Assembly (NCBI RefSeq): GCF_004011805.1
Contig: NZ_RCHJ01000004.1
Coordinates: forward strand, 310,001-374,000
Direction of reading: 5' to 3'
DNA length: 64,000 nucleotides
Source: Piscinibacter defluvii
Lineage (GTDB): Bacteria > Pseudomonadota > Gammaproteobacteria > Burkholderiales > Burkholderiaceae_C
Of the stretch, positions 52,539 through 64,000 are shown in pieces. The notes beneath the pieces were generated by a model. The model had not been told where the DNA came from. It did not search any database and saw only the letters and a program-made list of their open reading frames with translations. Made by a program: the position numbers and the translations under genes. Every line of letters starts with the position of its first letter. Position 1 is the first letter of the stretch.

Positions 52539-52861
52539 CGCGCCCCCCTCGCTTCGTCCGGAAAGCCGCGCAGCAGTTGCGCGGCGATCCATTGCGCGTC
52601 CGCCTCGCCGAGCATCGCGCGCCACGGCGGCATCGGCGTGCCGGGCCGGCCGTGCAGGATGGTGGCGACGAGCGAGTCCACCGGCCGCTCGGCCAGCGCC
52701 TCGCGCGTGAGCGCCGGGCCGAGCCCGCCGGTGAGAAGCATGCCGTGGCAGGACCCGCAGTCCTGCCGCACGATGCGCACCAGCTCGGCCGTGCGGCTGG
52801 CATCCGGCACCTGCGCGAACGCAGGCGCGGCAGCGAGCAGCAGCAGGCCGAGGGGCTTCAT
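52535..52861 (-). CDS. nirC: NirC, small cytochrome c of the nir operon
   Basis: 108 residues, signal peptide MKPLGLLLLAAAPAFAQ, monoheme motif C35-x2-C38-H39 (CGSCH) and TPMPPWRAML with the Met ligand. NirC donates or accepts electrons in heme d1 maturation and NirS. It starts 2 nt after nirM and overlaps nirF by 4 nt. Confidence 0.93.
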   Translation of the reverse strand: MKPLGLLLLAAAPAFAQVPDASRTAELVRIVRQDCGSCHGMLLTGGLGPALTREALAERPVDSLVATILHGRPGTPMPPWRAMLGEADAQWIAAQLLRGFPDEARGAR

Positions 52862-52863
52862 GC

Positions 52864-53175
52864 TCAGGACGCCAGGATGAATTTCACGGCCTCGGTCAGG
52901 TCCGCGTCGTTGATCTTGTCGGGCCCGGTGGGCGCCATCGGCACCGGGCCGAAGCTGCCGGCGCCGCCCTTGCGCACCTTCTCCATCAGCCTGGCCACCA
53001 CGTCCTGGCCCTTGTACTTGGCCGCGATGTCCTTGAACGACGGGCCGACCAGTTTCTTGTCCTTGGTGTGGCAGGCCATGCAGCCGGCCTTGTTCATCGC
53101 GTCCTCGGGCCCCGCCCACGCACCGGCTGCAGCCAGTGCGAGCGACAGGCCCATCAGCATCTTCATGTGTCTCAT
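52864..53175 (-). CDS. nirM: Cytochrome c551, NirM-type electron donor
   Basis: 103 residues. Signal peptide to about residue 21, heme motif C32-x2-C35-H36 (CMACH), and Met ligand in GPVPMAPTG. It matches Pseudomonas-type c551/c8, the donor to NirS. The start at 53175 (MRHMKML) has an in-frame Met three codons later that could serve equally. It follows nirS by 114 nt with a strong hairpin between. Confidence 0.93.
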   Translation of the reverse strand: MRHMKMLMGLSLALAAAGAWAGPEDAMNKAGCMACHTKDKKLVGPSFKDIAAKYKGQDVVARLMEKVRKGGAGSFGPVPMAPTGPDKINDADLTEAVKFILAS

Positions 53176-53246
53176 CGGAAGTCTCCTGCTCGGTGTCTCG
53201 ATCCAGCGGCCGCCGCGGGACCGGCTCCGCCGGCCCGCCAGCGGCG

Positions 53247-53276
53247 CCCCCTCGAGGGGGAGCGCCGTCAGGCGCT
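53247..53276. repeat. Double hairpin element between nirS and nirM
   Basis: CCCCC-TCGA-GGGGG (53247-53260) is followed directly by AGCGCC-GTCA-GGCGCT (53261-53276), and flanking sequence is also G/C-run rich. In the nirS transcript it would form two stable hairpins right after the stop codon (3' end at 53290). It could stabilise nirS mRNA or partly terminate. Elements of this kind recur in Burkholderiales genomes, to my recollection; only one copy is in this window. Confidence 0.75.
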
Positions 53277-53289
53277 CCGGGGGTGGGTC

Positions 53290-56235
<2,946 letters not shown>

Positions 56236-56292
56236 CACTTCGCTGGAAGTGCCTCTCGATGCATTGGTCCCACGACTCAAGGAGCCCGCCTC

Positions 56293-57291
56293 ATGTCTGC
56301 ACCGCACACCGCTTCCTGGCGCCGCACGCTCGCCGCTCTCGGCCTGGCCGCCACCTTCGTCGCCGGCGCGGCGCTGCCGCGCGCCGCCGCGGCCGAGGTG
56401 AAGGTCGGCGTCTCCGACTGGCCGGGATGGGTGGCCTGGTACGTGGCCGAGCAGAAGGGCTTCTTCAAGAAGCACGGCGCCGACGTGAAGCTGGTCTGGT
56501 TCGCCAACTACACGGACTCGATCGCCGCGCTCTCGGCCGGGCAGCTCGACGCGAACTCGCAGACCTGGTCCGACACCATGGGCCCGCTCGCCAAGGGCCT
56601 GCCGCTGAAGACCATCCTGGTGAACGACAACTCGGCCGGCAACGACGCGCTGCTGGTGGGCCCAAAGATCAGGAGCTTCGCGGATCTCAAGGGCAAGACG
56701 GTCGCGCTGGAGGAGTTCAGCGTCTCGCACTTCGTGCTCGCCACCGCGCTGGCGCGCAACGGCATGAAGCCGGCGGACGTGAAGATCACCAACCTCGCCG
56801 CGGGCGATGCGGCGGCCGCCTTCATCGCCGGGCGCGTGGACGCCGCGGTGGTGTGGAACCCCTGGATCGACAACATCGTCAAGAGCGGCAAGGGCCGGCC
56901 GCTGTTCACCAGCAAGGACATGCCGGGCCTGATCCCGGACCTGCTGGTGGCGCAGGAGAAATCCATCGCCGCCAAGCGGAAAGACTTCGTCGGCATGGTC
57001 AAGGCCTGGTTCGAGACCGAGAAGTTCATCCGCGAGAAGCCTGCCGAGGCCACCGAGATCATGGCCAAGGTGGTGAGCATGAAGCCGGCCGACTACCAGG
57101 TGTTCCTGCCCGGCACCAAGTTCTTCGACGCGGCAGCCAACAAGGCGGCCATGGACCCGGCCAACAAGGGCTCGCTGCAGGCGGTGGCCCCGACGATCGC
57201 GGCCTTCCTGCTCGAGCACAAGCTGATCGAGGGCAAGCCCGATCCCGCCAAGGGCGTGGACGCCTCGCTGCTGGCCGACGCCCTGAAGTGA
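56293..57291 (+). CDS. ABC transporter substrate-binding protein, probable guanidine importer
   Basis: 332 residues, with a signal peptide ending near AAAAEV (residue 34) and an NMT1/SsuA-like body (VGVSDWPGWVAWYVAEQKGFF, GQLDANSQTWSDTM, GRVDAAVVWNPWID). AAGGAG precedes the ATG at 56293. Orthologous binding proteins are regularly found under guanidine-I riboswitches with UAAP and carboxylase genes, so guanidine (or a derivative) is the likely ligand; the family also binds taurine, nitrate and urea-like solutes. It overlaps the permease start by 4 nt. Confidence 0.88.
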   Translation: MSAPHTASWRRTLAALGLAATFVAGAALPRAAAAEVKVGVSDWPGWVAWYVAEQKGFFKKHGADVKLVWFANYTDSIAALSAGQLDANSQTWSDTMGPLAKGLPLKTILVNDNSAGNDALLVGPKIRSFADLKGKTVALEEFSVSHFVLATALARNGMKPADVKITNLAAGDAAAAFIAGRVDAAVVWNPWIDNIVKSGKGRPLFTSKDMPGLIPDLLVAQEKSIAAKRKDFVGMVKAWFETEKFIREKPAEATEIMAKVVSMKPADYQVFLPGTKFFDAAANKAAMDPANKGSLQAVAPTIAAFLLEHKLIEGKPDPAKGVDASLLADALK

Positions 57292-58130
57292 AGAACCCGC
57301 CGGTCAGCGCCGTGCCGGCGCCGCCCGCCGAGCGCCCCGAGCCGCGCCCCTGGTGGGGCGTGCGCAGCGCGATCCCCGCGCGCCGTGCCGCCGTGCTGAT
57401 CGCCGCCGGGCTGCTGCTGCCGCTCGCGGGCTGGCTGCTGCTCGTGCTCGCCGGCGGGGTGGACCCGGTGTTCCTGCCCGGCCCGGGCAAGGTGCTCGAG
57501 CGCCTCGGTGCCTGGTATGGCGACGGCCTGTGGGGCGACATCGGCATCAGCACGATGCGCGTGGTGGCCGGCTGGGCGCTCTCGGCGCTGATCGCGCTGC
57601 CGCTCGGGCTGCTGGTGGGCAGCTTCCGCACCATGCAGGCGCTGCTGGAGCCGCTGACCGACTTCATCCGCTACATGCCGGCGGTGGCCTTCGTGCCGCT
57701 GGTGATGGTGTGGATCGGCATCGACGAGGGCGCCAAGGTCGCGGTGATCTTCATCGGCACCTTCTTCCAGATGGTGCTGATGGTGGCCGAGGACGTGCGC
57801 CGCGTGCCGATGGCGCAGATCGAGGCGGCGCAGACGATGGGCGCGACGCGACGCGAGCTGATCGAGCAGGTGATCATCCCCTCGGCCAAGCCGGCCCTGC
57901 TGGACACCCTGCGCGTGACCATGGGCTGGGCCTGGACCTACCTGGTCGTGGCCGAACTGGTGGCCGCCAACTCGGGCCTCGGCTACGCCATCCTCAAGGC
58001 ACAGCGCTTCCTGCAGACCGACAAGATCTTCGCCGGCATCCTGCTGATCGGCCTGCTCGGGCTGCTGATCGACCAGGGCCTGCGCGCGCTGCACCGCGTC
58101 GCCTTCCCCTACCTCTACGTGCGCCAATGA
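57288..58130 (+). CDS. ABC transporter permease, guanidine operon
   Basis: 280 residues from a GTG in a GTGA overlap with the binding-protein stop. One N-terminal helix (about 30-55) plus five more, and the EAA loop EAAQTMGATRRELIEQVIIPSA. NitT/TauT class. It forms the channel for the operon's importer. The N-terminal extension is Pro-rich and cytoplasmic. It overlaps the ATPase gene by 4 nt (ATGA). Confidence 0.92.
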   Translation: MKNPPVSAVPAPPAERPEPRPWWGVRSAIPARRAAVLIAAGLLLPLAGWLLLVLAGGVDPVFLPGPGKVLERLGAWYGDGLWGDIGISTMRVVAGWALSALIALPLGLLVGSFRTMQALLEPLTDFIRYMPAVAFVPLVMVWIGIDEGAKVAVIFIGTFFQMVLMVAEDVRRVPMAQIEAAQTMGATRRELIEQVIIPSAKPALLDTLRVTMGWAWTYLVVAELVAANSGLGYAILKAQRFLQTDKIFAGILLIGLLGLLIDQGLRALHRVAFPYLYVRQ

Positions 58131-58945
58131 AGATCTCCGCACGGCAGTTGTGGAAGCGCTTCGGCGGCGTGGTCGCGCTGCAGGACGTGAACCTCGACGT
58201 GGCCGAGAACGAGTTCGTCACGCTGGTCGGCGCCTCGGGCTGCGGCAAGTCGACGCTGCTGCGCACCATCGCCGGGCTGGAGTCCTACGGCGCGGGCTCG
58301 CTCACGTGCGACGGGAAGGAGATCGCCGGCCCCGGCCCGGAGCGGGCGATGGTGTTCCAGCACTACAGCCTCTACCCCTGGCTGAACGTGGTGGAGAACA
58401 TCCGCTTCTCGCGCCGGCTCGCGGTGCACACGCGCGAGCGCACCCAGGCCGACGTGGAGGCCGCCTCCGGCCGCGCCGACGCGCTGCTGCGCCTGATGGG
58501 CCTGGCCCATGTGGCGAAGCACTACCCGGCGCAGCTCTCCGGCGGCATGCAGCAGCGCGTGGCGATCGCGCGCGCGCTGATGAGCCGGCCCTCGGTGCTG
58601 CTGATGGACGAGCCCTTCGGCGCCCTCGACGCGCAGACCCGCGAGGTGATGCACGACCTGATCCTGCACGTGCAGCGGCTGGAGCGCAGCACCATCGTGT
58701 TCGTCACGCACGACGTGGAAGAGGCGCTCTACCTCGGCCAGCGGGTCGTGCTGATGGCGCCGCGCCCGGGCCGCATCGACACCATCTACCGCGTGCCGCT
58801 GCCGGCGCAGCGCACCCAGGCGATGAAGCTGGAGCCGGCCTTCGTCGCCCTCAAGCGCGAGGTGCTGGAACGCATCCGCGCCACCTCCGGCATGCAGACG
58901 GACTTCGAGCTGCTCGAGAAGCTGTCGCAGGCCGCCCCCACCTGA
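58127..58945 (+). CDS. ABC transporter ATP-binding protein, guanidine operon
   Basis: 272 residues: Walker A GASGCGKST at 35-43, Q-loop FQHYSLYPWL, signature LSGGMQQR, Walker B VLLMDEPFGALD and H-loop FVTHDVEEA. Energises the adjacent permease. Coupled by a 4-nt overlap upstream and followed 10 nt later by the UAAP1 gene, so importer and enzymes form one operon under the riboswitch. Confidence 0.95.
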   Translation: MKISARQLWKRFGGVVALQDVNLDVAENEFVTLVGASGCGKSTLLRTIAGLESYGAGSLTCDGKEIAGPGPERAMVFQHYSLYPWLNVVENIRFSRRLAVHTRERTQADVEAASGRADALLRLMGLAHVAKHYPAQLSGGMQQRVAIARALMSRPSVLLMDEPFGALDAQTREVMHDLILHVQRLERSTIVFVTHDVEEALYLGQRVVLMAPRPGRIDTIYRVPLPAQRTQAMKLEPAFVALKREVLERIRATSGMQTDFELLEKLSQAAPT

Positions 58946-58955
58946 CGAGACCCCC

Positions 58956-59759
58956 ATGGAGCATCCGCACACCCTCGACAACCCGCCGGCCGCGCAGCCG
59001 GTGGACGCGCTGCCGCTGTGGCAGCGTTTCGCGCCCGAGCTGCCGGCCGACAAGGTGGTGTGGAGCGAGATCCTGCCCGGCGGCGCGCACTGGGGCTGGC
59101 GGCTCTCGCGCGGCACGGCGCTGCGCTTCGCGGCGCTCGACGAACGCGCCAACTGCGCCGTGGTGCTCTATGCCGCGCACGACCCGCTCGAGCGCTACAA
59201 CATGCCCGACAGCCTGAAGGCGCAGCACACCGCGCACTACCGCGCCGGCCATGTGCTGATGAGCGACATGGGCCGCGCGCTGGCCTCGTTCACGCACGAC
59301 ACCCTGGGCTGGCACGACCCGCTCGGCGCCGTGCTCGACACGCCGGCGATGGAGGCCAAGTACGGCGTGCAGCGCTACGAGCAGCACCGCAACGCGATGT
59401 ACCGCAGCGGCCGCGACGGCCTGCTGATCGAGACCGGCAAGCACGGCCTGACGCTGCGCGACCAGATCGCGCCGGTGAATCTGTTCACCCGCATCGTGGT
59501 CGACGACGAGGGTCGCTTCGCCTTCGACGCGACCCGCCCGGTGAAGGGCGCCCAGGTCGAGCTGCGCATGGACATGGACGTGATCGTCTGCGTCTCCACC
59601 GCGCCGCACCCGCTGGACCCGCGGCCGGGCTACGCACCCGGCAAGGTCGGCGTCGCCGCCTGGAAGCGCGGGCCTGCGCCGGCCAACGACCCGTGCCGCG
59701 CGTTCCGCCCGGAATGTGCCCGCGCGCTGCACAACAGCGACATGTTCGCGCTGAGCTGA
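58956..59759 (+). CDS. UAAP1, probable carboxyguanidine deiminase subunit
   Basis: 267 residues of the urea-amidolyase-associated protein 1 (DUF1989) family: [60 protein letters not shown], and the late [16 protein letters not shown]. Proteins of this pair have been shown to act as carboxyguanidine deiminase, converting carboxyguanidine to allophanate and ammonia. The riboswitch context supports that role over one in urea metabolism. Cytoplasmic, no signal. Which Cgd subunit letter applies is not assigned here. Confidence 0.88.
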   Translation: MEHPHTLDNPPAAQPVDALPLWQRFAPELPADKVVWSEILPGGAHWGWRLSRGTALRFAALDERANCAVVLYAAHDPLERYNMPDSLKAQHTAHYRAGHVLMSDMGRALASFTHDTLGWHDPLGAVLDTPAMEAKYGVQRYEQHRNAMYRSGRDGLLIETGKHGLTLRDQIAPVNLFTRIVVDDEGRFAFDATRPVKGAQVELRMDMDVIVCVSTAPHPLDPRPGYAPGKVGVAAWKRGPAPANDPCRAFRPECARALHNSDMFALS

Positions 59760-59770
59760 GGGAAAGACAC

Positions 59771-60430
59771 ATGACTGCGCTGCGACTGCAGGAAAGTGCC
59801 TTGAAGCCCGAGGCCGCGACGATCCGCCACCGCCAGCCCGCCGGCGAACCCTGGTTCACCGCGATCGCGCAGGGCCAGACCCTGCGCATCGTCGATCTCG
59901 AAGGCAACCAGGCCGTCGACATCATCTTCTACGCCCGCCACGACCTGGCCGAGCACTACGACGCCAGCGCGACCATGCTGCGCCAGGGCGGCATCTACCT
60001 GACCACCGACTCGGTGCTGATGAGCAACCTCGGCCGCCCGCTGCTCACCATCGTGGCCGACACCTGCGGCCGGCACGACACGCTCGGCGGCGCCTGCGCG
60101 GCCGAGAGCAATACGGTGCGCTACGCGCTGCAGAAGAAGTTCATGCACAGCTGCCGCGACAACTACGTGCTCGCGCTGCAGCAGGCCGACGTGGGCCTGG
60201 GCAAGCGCGACCTGGTGCCCAACATCAACTTCTTCATGAACGTGCCGGTCACGCCCGAGGGCCAGCTCACCTTCGCCGACGGCGTGTCGGCGCCGGGCAA
60301 GTACGTCGAGCTGCGCGCCGAGACCGACCTGTGGATGCTGGTCTCCAACTGCCCGCAGCTGAACAACCCCTGCAACGCCTACAACCCCACGCCGGTCGAG
60401 TTCCTGCTGTGGGACGCGCCGGCCGCCTGA
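59771..60430 (+). CDS. UAAP2, probable carboxyguanidine deiminase subunit
   Basis: 219 residues, second DUF1989-type protein: [54 protein letters not shown], and INFFMNVPV. It resembles UAAP1 in fold and is expected to form a heteromer with it. Conserved Cys/His/Asp residues (TCGRHD, SCRDN) are candidate zinc or catalytic ligands. Preceded by AGGGA and 11 nt after UAAP1; its stop overlaps the carboxylase start by 1 nt (TGATG). Confidence 0.88.
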   Translation: MTALRLQESALKPEAATIRHRQPAGEPWFTAIAQGQTLRIVDLEGNQAVDIIFYARHDLAEHYDASATMLRQGGIYLTTDSVLMSNLGRPLLTIVADTCGRHDTLGGACAAESNTVRYALQKKFMHSCRDNYVLALQQADVGLGKRDLVPNINFFMNVPVTPEGQLTFADGVSAPGKYVELRAETDLWMLVSNCPQLNNPCNAYNPTPVEFLLWDAPAA

Positions 60431-63400
60431 TGTTCGACACCGTCCTCATCGCCAACCGCGGCGCGATCGCCTGCCGGATCATCCGCACCCTGCGCCGCAT
60501 GGGCCTGCGCTCGGTGGCCGTGTACTCCGAGGCCGATGCCGATTCGGCGCATGTCGCGCTGGCCGATGCCGCGGTCTGCATCGGCCCGCCGCGCGCGGCG
60601 CAGAGTTACCTCGACGTCGAGCGCCTCCTGCAGGCCGCGCGCGACAGCGGGGCCGGCGCCATCCACCCGGGCTACGGCTTCCTGTCGGAGAACCCGGCCT
60701 TCGCCGAGGCCTGCGAGGCCGCCGGCCTGCGATTCATCGGCCCGACCCCGGCGCAGATGCGCGCCTTCGGCCTGAAGCACACGGCGCGTGCGCTGGCCGA
60801 GCAGCATGCGGTGCCGCTGCTGCCCGGCAGCGGCCTGCTGGCCGACCTGGCGCAGGCGCGTGCCGAGGCGGCGCGCATCGGCTACCCGGTGATGCTCAAG
60901 AGCACCGCCGGCGGCGGCGGCATCGGCATGCGCCTGGTGCGCAGCGAGGCCGAGCTGGAGGCGGCCTGGGACGCGGTGGCCCGGCTCGCCCAGGCCAACT
61001 TCAAGGACGCGGGGCTGTTCCTCGAGAAGTTCGTCGAGCATGCACGGCACATCGAGGTGCAGCTGTTCGGCGACGGCCGCGGCCGCGTGGTGGCGCTGGG
61101 CGAGCGCGACTGCTCGGCGCAGCGCCGCAACCAGAAGGTGATCGAGGAGACGCCCGCGCCGCACCTCGCCCCCGAGACGCGCCGCGCGCTGCTCGACTCG
61201 GCCGTGCGGCTCGCGCAGGCGGTGCAGTACCGCTCGGCCGGCACGGTGGAGTACGTGCTGGACGCGCAGACCGGCACGTTCTACTTCCTGGAGGTCAACA
61301 CGCGGCTGCAGGTGGAGCATGGCGTCACCGAGCAGGTGACCCGCGTCGATCTGGTCGAATGGATGGTCGGCCTGGCGCGCGGCGACACGCTCTCGCTCGA
61401 GGTGCCCGCGCCGCGCGGCGCCTCGATCCAGGTGCGGCTCTATGCCGAAGACCCGGCGCGCCAGTTCCAGCCCTGTGCCGGCCTGCTGACCGACGTGCGC
61501 TTCCCGGACGACGTGCGCATCGAGACCTGGGTGGTGCGCGGCAGCGAGGTGCCGCCGCACTACGACCCGATGGTCGCCAAGCTGATCGTCACCGGCAGCG
61601 ACCGCGCGGAGGCGGTCGACAAGCTGCGCGCCGCGCTGGCGCAGACGCGCCTCGCCGGCATCGAGACCAACCTGCGCTACCTGCGCGCCATCGCCGCCAC
61701 CGAGGTGTTCGCGCAGGGGCGCGTCGTCACCCGCACGCTCGGCGAACTGGCCTGGGCGCCGCAGGCGCTGGAGGTGCTCGAGCCCGGCGTGCAGACCACG
61801 GTGCAGGACTGGCCCGGCCGCCTGGGCCACTGGGACGTGGGCGTGCCGCCCTCCGGCCCGATGGACGCGCTCGCGCACCGCCTCGCCAACCGGCTGGTGG
61901 GCAATGCGGGCGATGCAGCCACGCTCGAATGCACGCTCTCCGGCCCGACCCTGAAGCTGCATGCCGACTGCACCGTGGCCGTCTGCGGCGCCACGCTGCC
62001 GGTGACGGCCGACGGCCGGCCACTTGCGCTCTGGCACGCGCATGCGCTGCCGGCCGGCACGGTGCTCGCGCTCGGCGCGGTGCAGGACAGCGGTGCCCGC
62101 GCCTACCTCGCGGTGCGCGGCGGGGTCGACGTGCCGCCCTACCTCGGCAGCCGCAGCACCTTCACGCTCGGCCAGTTCGGCGGGCATGGCGGGCGCACCT
62201 TGCGCGCGGGCGACCTGCTGCACGTCGGCGAGGCGATCGAGGTCGCGCCCGCCGCGCTCGAGACGCCGCCCACCTACGGCCACCACTGGGACATCGCCGT
62301 GCTCTACGGCCCGCATGGCGCGCCGGACTTCTTCACGCCCGCGGACATCGAGACCTTCTTCGACACCGACTGGCAGATCCACTACAACTCCAGCCGCACC
62401 GGCGTGCGCCTGATCGGCCCCAAGCCGCAATGGGCGCGGCCCGACGGCGGCGAGGCCGGGCTGCACCCCTCGAACATCCACGACAACGCCTACGCGATCG
62501 GTGCGATCGATTTCACCGGCGACATGCCGGTGATCCTCGGCCCGGACGGCCCGAGCCTGGGCGGTTTCGTCTGCCCGGCGGTGATCGTCTCGGCCGAGCG
62601 CTGGAAGCTGGGCCAGCTGCGGCCCGGCGACACGGTGCGCTTCCACGCGGTGAGCGCCGACACGGCGGCGGCGCTGCTGGCGGCCCAGGAGGAGTTCGTC
62701 CGCACGCTGCGCGCCGCGGCAGCGCCGACGCTCGTGGTCGAGCGCGGCTCGACCATCGTCGCCGAGCGCGCCGGCAGCGACGAGCGCCCCGCCCTCGTGA
62801 TGCGCCAGGCGGGCGACGACTACCTGCTCGTGGAAGTCGGAGCGCTGCAGCTCGACATCGCCTTGCGCCTGCGCGTGCAGGTGCTGATGGAGGCGCTGCG
62901 CGCGCAGGGGCTGCCAGGCATCGTCGACCTGACGCCGGGCATCCGCTCGCTGCAGGTGCACTACGACCCGGCCGCGCTGCCGCGCGCGCGCCTCGTCGAG
63001 GCGGTGCTGGCCGCCGACGCGCTGCTCGCCGGCACCGACGACCTGGTCGTGCCCTCGCGCACCATCCACCTGCCGCTCAGCTGGGACGATCCGAGCACGC
63101 GCCTCGCGATCGAGAAGTACATGCAGTCGGTGCGACCGGACGCGCCCTGGTGCCCGAGCAACATCGAGTTCATCCGCCGCATCAACGGGCTCGAGTCGAT
63201 CGAGGACGTGCAGCGCATCGTCTTCGAGGCCGAGTACCTGGTGCTGGGCCTGGGCGACGTCTACCTCGGCGCGCCGGTGGCCACGCCGGTGGACCCGCGG
63301 CACCGGCTGGTGACCACCAAGTACAACCCGGCGCGCACCTGGACGCCGGAGAACGCGGTGGGCATCGGCGGCGCCTACCTGTGCGTGTACGGCATGGAAG

Positions 63401-64000
63401 GCCCGGGCGGCTACCAGTTCGTCGGCCGCACGCTGCAGATGTGGAACCGCTGGCGCGATGCCGCGAGCGGCGCGGCCGACTTCGAGCCCGGCAAGCCCTG
63501 GCTGCTGCGCTTCTTCGACCGCATCCGCTTCTACCCGGTGAGCCAGGAGGAGCTGCAGCGCATCCGGCGCGACTTTCCGGCCGGGCGCTACCCGCTCAAG
63601 GTGGAGCCCGGCAGCTTCAGCCTGCGCGACTACCGGCACTTCCTCGACCGGCATGCCGGCGAGATCGGCGCCTTCGAGGCGCGCCGCCGGGCGGCCTTCG
63701 AGGCGGAGCGCGAGCGCTGGCGTGCGGCCGGGCAGACCGAGGCCCCGCTCGACACCGAGGCTCCGGCCGCTGCCGACGACGGCGCCTTGCCCGAGGGCGC
63801 GCGCGCCGTGGCCTCGCAGGTGCCGGGCAGCGTGTGGACCTGCACGGTCGAGCCCGGCGCCGAGGTGGCGGCTGGGGACACGCTGCTGGTCGTCGAGTCG
63901 ATGAAGATGGAGTTCGCCGTCACCGCGCCCTGTGCCGGACGGGTGCTGAAGCTGCTGGTGCGCGAGGGCGCGGCGGTGGCGCCGGGGCAGGCGGTGGCGG
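60430..64000 (+). CDS. Guanidine/urea carboxylase, biotin-dependent, 3' truncated
   Basis: 1190 codons are present and the frame is open at the right edge. Biotin carboxylase domain (about 1-445; [40 protein letters not shown]), carboxyltransferase domain (about 450-1085; [58 protein letters not shown]) and a biotinyl domain with the attachment lysine K1159 in ESMKMEF. Only a few residues should be missing. This family was named urea carboxylase. Under a guanidine-I riboswitch with UAAP partners it is more likely a guanidine carboxylase. The next gene, outside the window, should encode allophanate hydrolase. Confidence 0.93.
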   Translation, partial: MFDTVLIANRGAIACRIIRTLRRMGLRSVAVYSEADADSAHVALADAAVCIGPPRAAQSYLDVERLLQAARDSGAGAIHPGYGFLSENPAFAEACEAAGLRFIGPTPAQMRAFGLKHTARALAEQHAVPLLPGSGLLADLAQARAEAARIGYPVMLKSTAGGGGIGMRLVRSEAELEAAWDAVARLAQANFKDAGLFLEKFVEHARHIEVQLFGDGRGRVVALGERDCSAQRRNQKVIEETPAPHLAPETRRALLDSAVRLAQAVQYRSAGTVEYVLDAQTGTFYFLEVNTRLQVEHGVTEQVTRVDLVEWMVGLARGDTLSLEVPAPRGASIQVRLYAEDPARQFQPCAGLLTDVRFPDDVRIETWVVRGSEVPPHYDPMVAKLIVTGSDRAEAVDKLRAALAQTRLAGIETNLRYLRAIAATEVFAQGRVVTRTLGELAWAPQALEVLEPGVQTTVQDWPGRLGHWDVGVPPSGPMDALAHRLANRLVGNAGDAATLECTLSGPTLKLHADCTVAVCGATLPVTADGRPLALWHAHALPAGTVLALGAVQDSGARAYLAVRGGVDVPPYLGSRSTFTLGQFGGHGGRTLRAGDLLHVGEAIEVAPAALETPPTYGHHWDIAVLYGPHGAPDFFTPADIETFFDTDWQIHYNSSRTGVRLIGPKPQWARPDGGEAGLHPSNIHDNAYAIGAIDFTGDMPVILGPDGPSLGGFVCPAVIVSAERWKLGQLRPGDTVRFHAVSADTAAALLAAQEEFVRTLRAAAAPTLVVERGSTIVAERAGSDERPALVMRQAGDDYLLVEVGALQLDIALRLRVQVLMEALRAQGLPGIVDLTPGIRSLQVHYDPAALPRARLVEAVLAADALLAGTDDLVVPSRTIHLPLSWDDPSTRLAIEKYMQSVRPDAPWCPSNIEFIRRINGLESIEDVQRIVFEAEYLVLGLGDVYLGAPVATPVDPRHRLVTTKYNPARTWTPENAVGIGGAYLCVYGMEGPGGYQFVGRTLQMWNRWRDAASGAADFEPGKPWLLRFFDRIRFYPVSQEELQRIRRDFPAGRYPLKVEPGSFSLRDYRHFLDRHAGEIGAFEARRRAAFEAERERWRAAGQTEAPLDTEAPAAADDGALPEGARAVASQVPGSVWTCTVEPGAEVAAGDTLLVVESMKMEFAVTAPCAGRVLKLLVREGAAVAPGQAVA

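Overview
The window is about 70% G+C and gene-dense, with heavy use of overlapping start/stop codons. The gene set is a cd1-type denitrification cluster, a gentisate pathway for 3-hydroxybenzoate, a PatZ-like acyl-CoA synthetase/acetyltransferase, and a guanidine-I riboswitch operon. This suggests a facultatively denitrifying betaproteobacterium of the order Burkholderiales. That placement is inferred from gene content and composition; no rRNA is present.

Layout, left to right. (1) 1-7.3 kb: a truncated sensor histidine kinase facing an OmpR-type regulator, then a PhoX-family phosphatase downstream of a NitT/TauT-type ABC permease and ATPase, with the binding protein separated from them by a tiny lipoprotein-like gene on the other strand. 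(2) 7.3-10.4 kb: three overlapping genes for a trypsin-like protease, an FHA-domain membrane protein and a short-chain dehydrogenase. (3) 10.4-22.7 kb, minus strand: a six-gene operon that looks like a biological-conflict (defence or programmed-death) system. In transcription order it encodes a DUF4062-TPR protein with near-identical 144-bp repeats, a TIR-like/TPR/SLOG-like protein, a caspase-fold protease, a 1957-residue protein with two alpha/beta-hydrolase domains and a CHAT protease domain, a second DUF4062 protein, and a LysM-M15 peptidase. (4) 22.9-27.2 kb: cytochrome P460-like lipoprotein, RlpA, PatZ-like protein. (5) 27.2-33 kb: alpha-glucosidase, sugar-binding protein and LamB-type porin, divergent from a LacI-family regulator, with three inverted-repeat operators between them. 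(6) 33-38 kb: a complete 3-hydroxybenzoate-to-fumarate/pyruvate operon with its transporter. (7) 38-39.2 kb: GNAT and XRE-cupin regulator.

(8) 39.2-56 kb: denitrification. A Dnr-type regulator, norCBQ-(polyferredoxin)-norD, and nirSMCF-DL-GHJN lie on the minus strand, with nirE divergent from nirS. Three TTGA-N6-TCAA boxes sit 50-60 nt before dnr, norC and nirS/nirE, so one NO-responsive regulator probably controls nitrite reductase, heme d1 synthesis, NO reductase and itself. A TIR-domain membrane protein gene sits, in the opposite orientation, between the nor and nir blocks.

(9) 56-64 kb: an operon behind a perfect sigma-54 promoter, an NtrC-like site and a guanidine-I (ykkC) riboswitch. 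It encodes an ABC importer, two UAAP (carboxyguanidine deiminase) subunits and a biotin-dependent carboxylase that runs off the right edge. It would take up guanidine and carboxylate and deaminate it toward allophanate; the allophanate hydrolase should lie just beyond the window. No tRNA, rRNA, CRISPR array, insertion sequence or prophage was seen. No stretch over about 340 bases lacks a gene.
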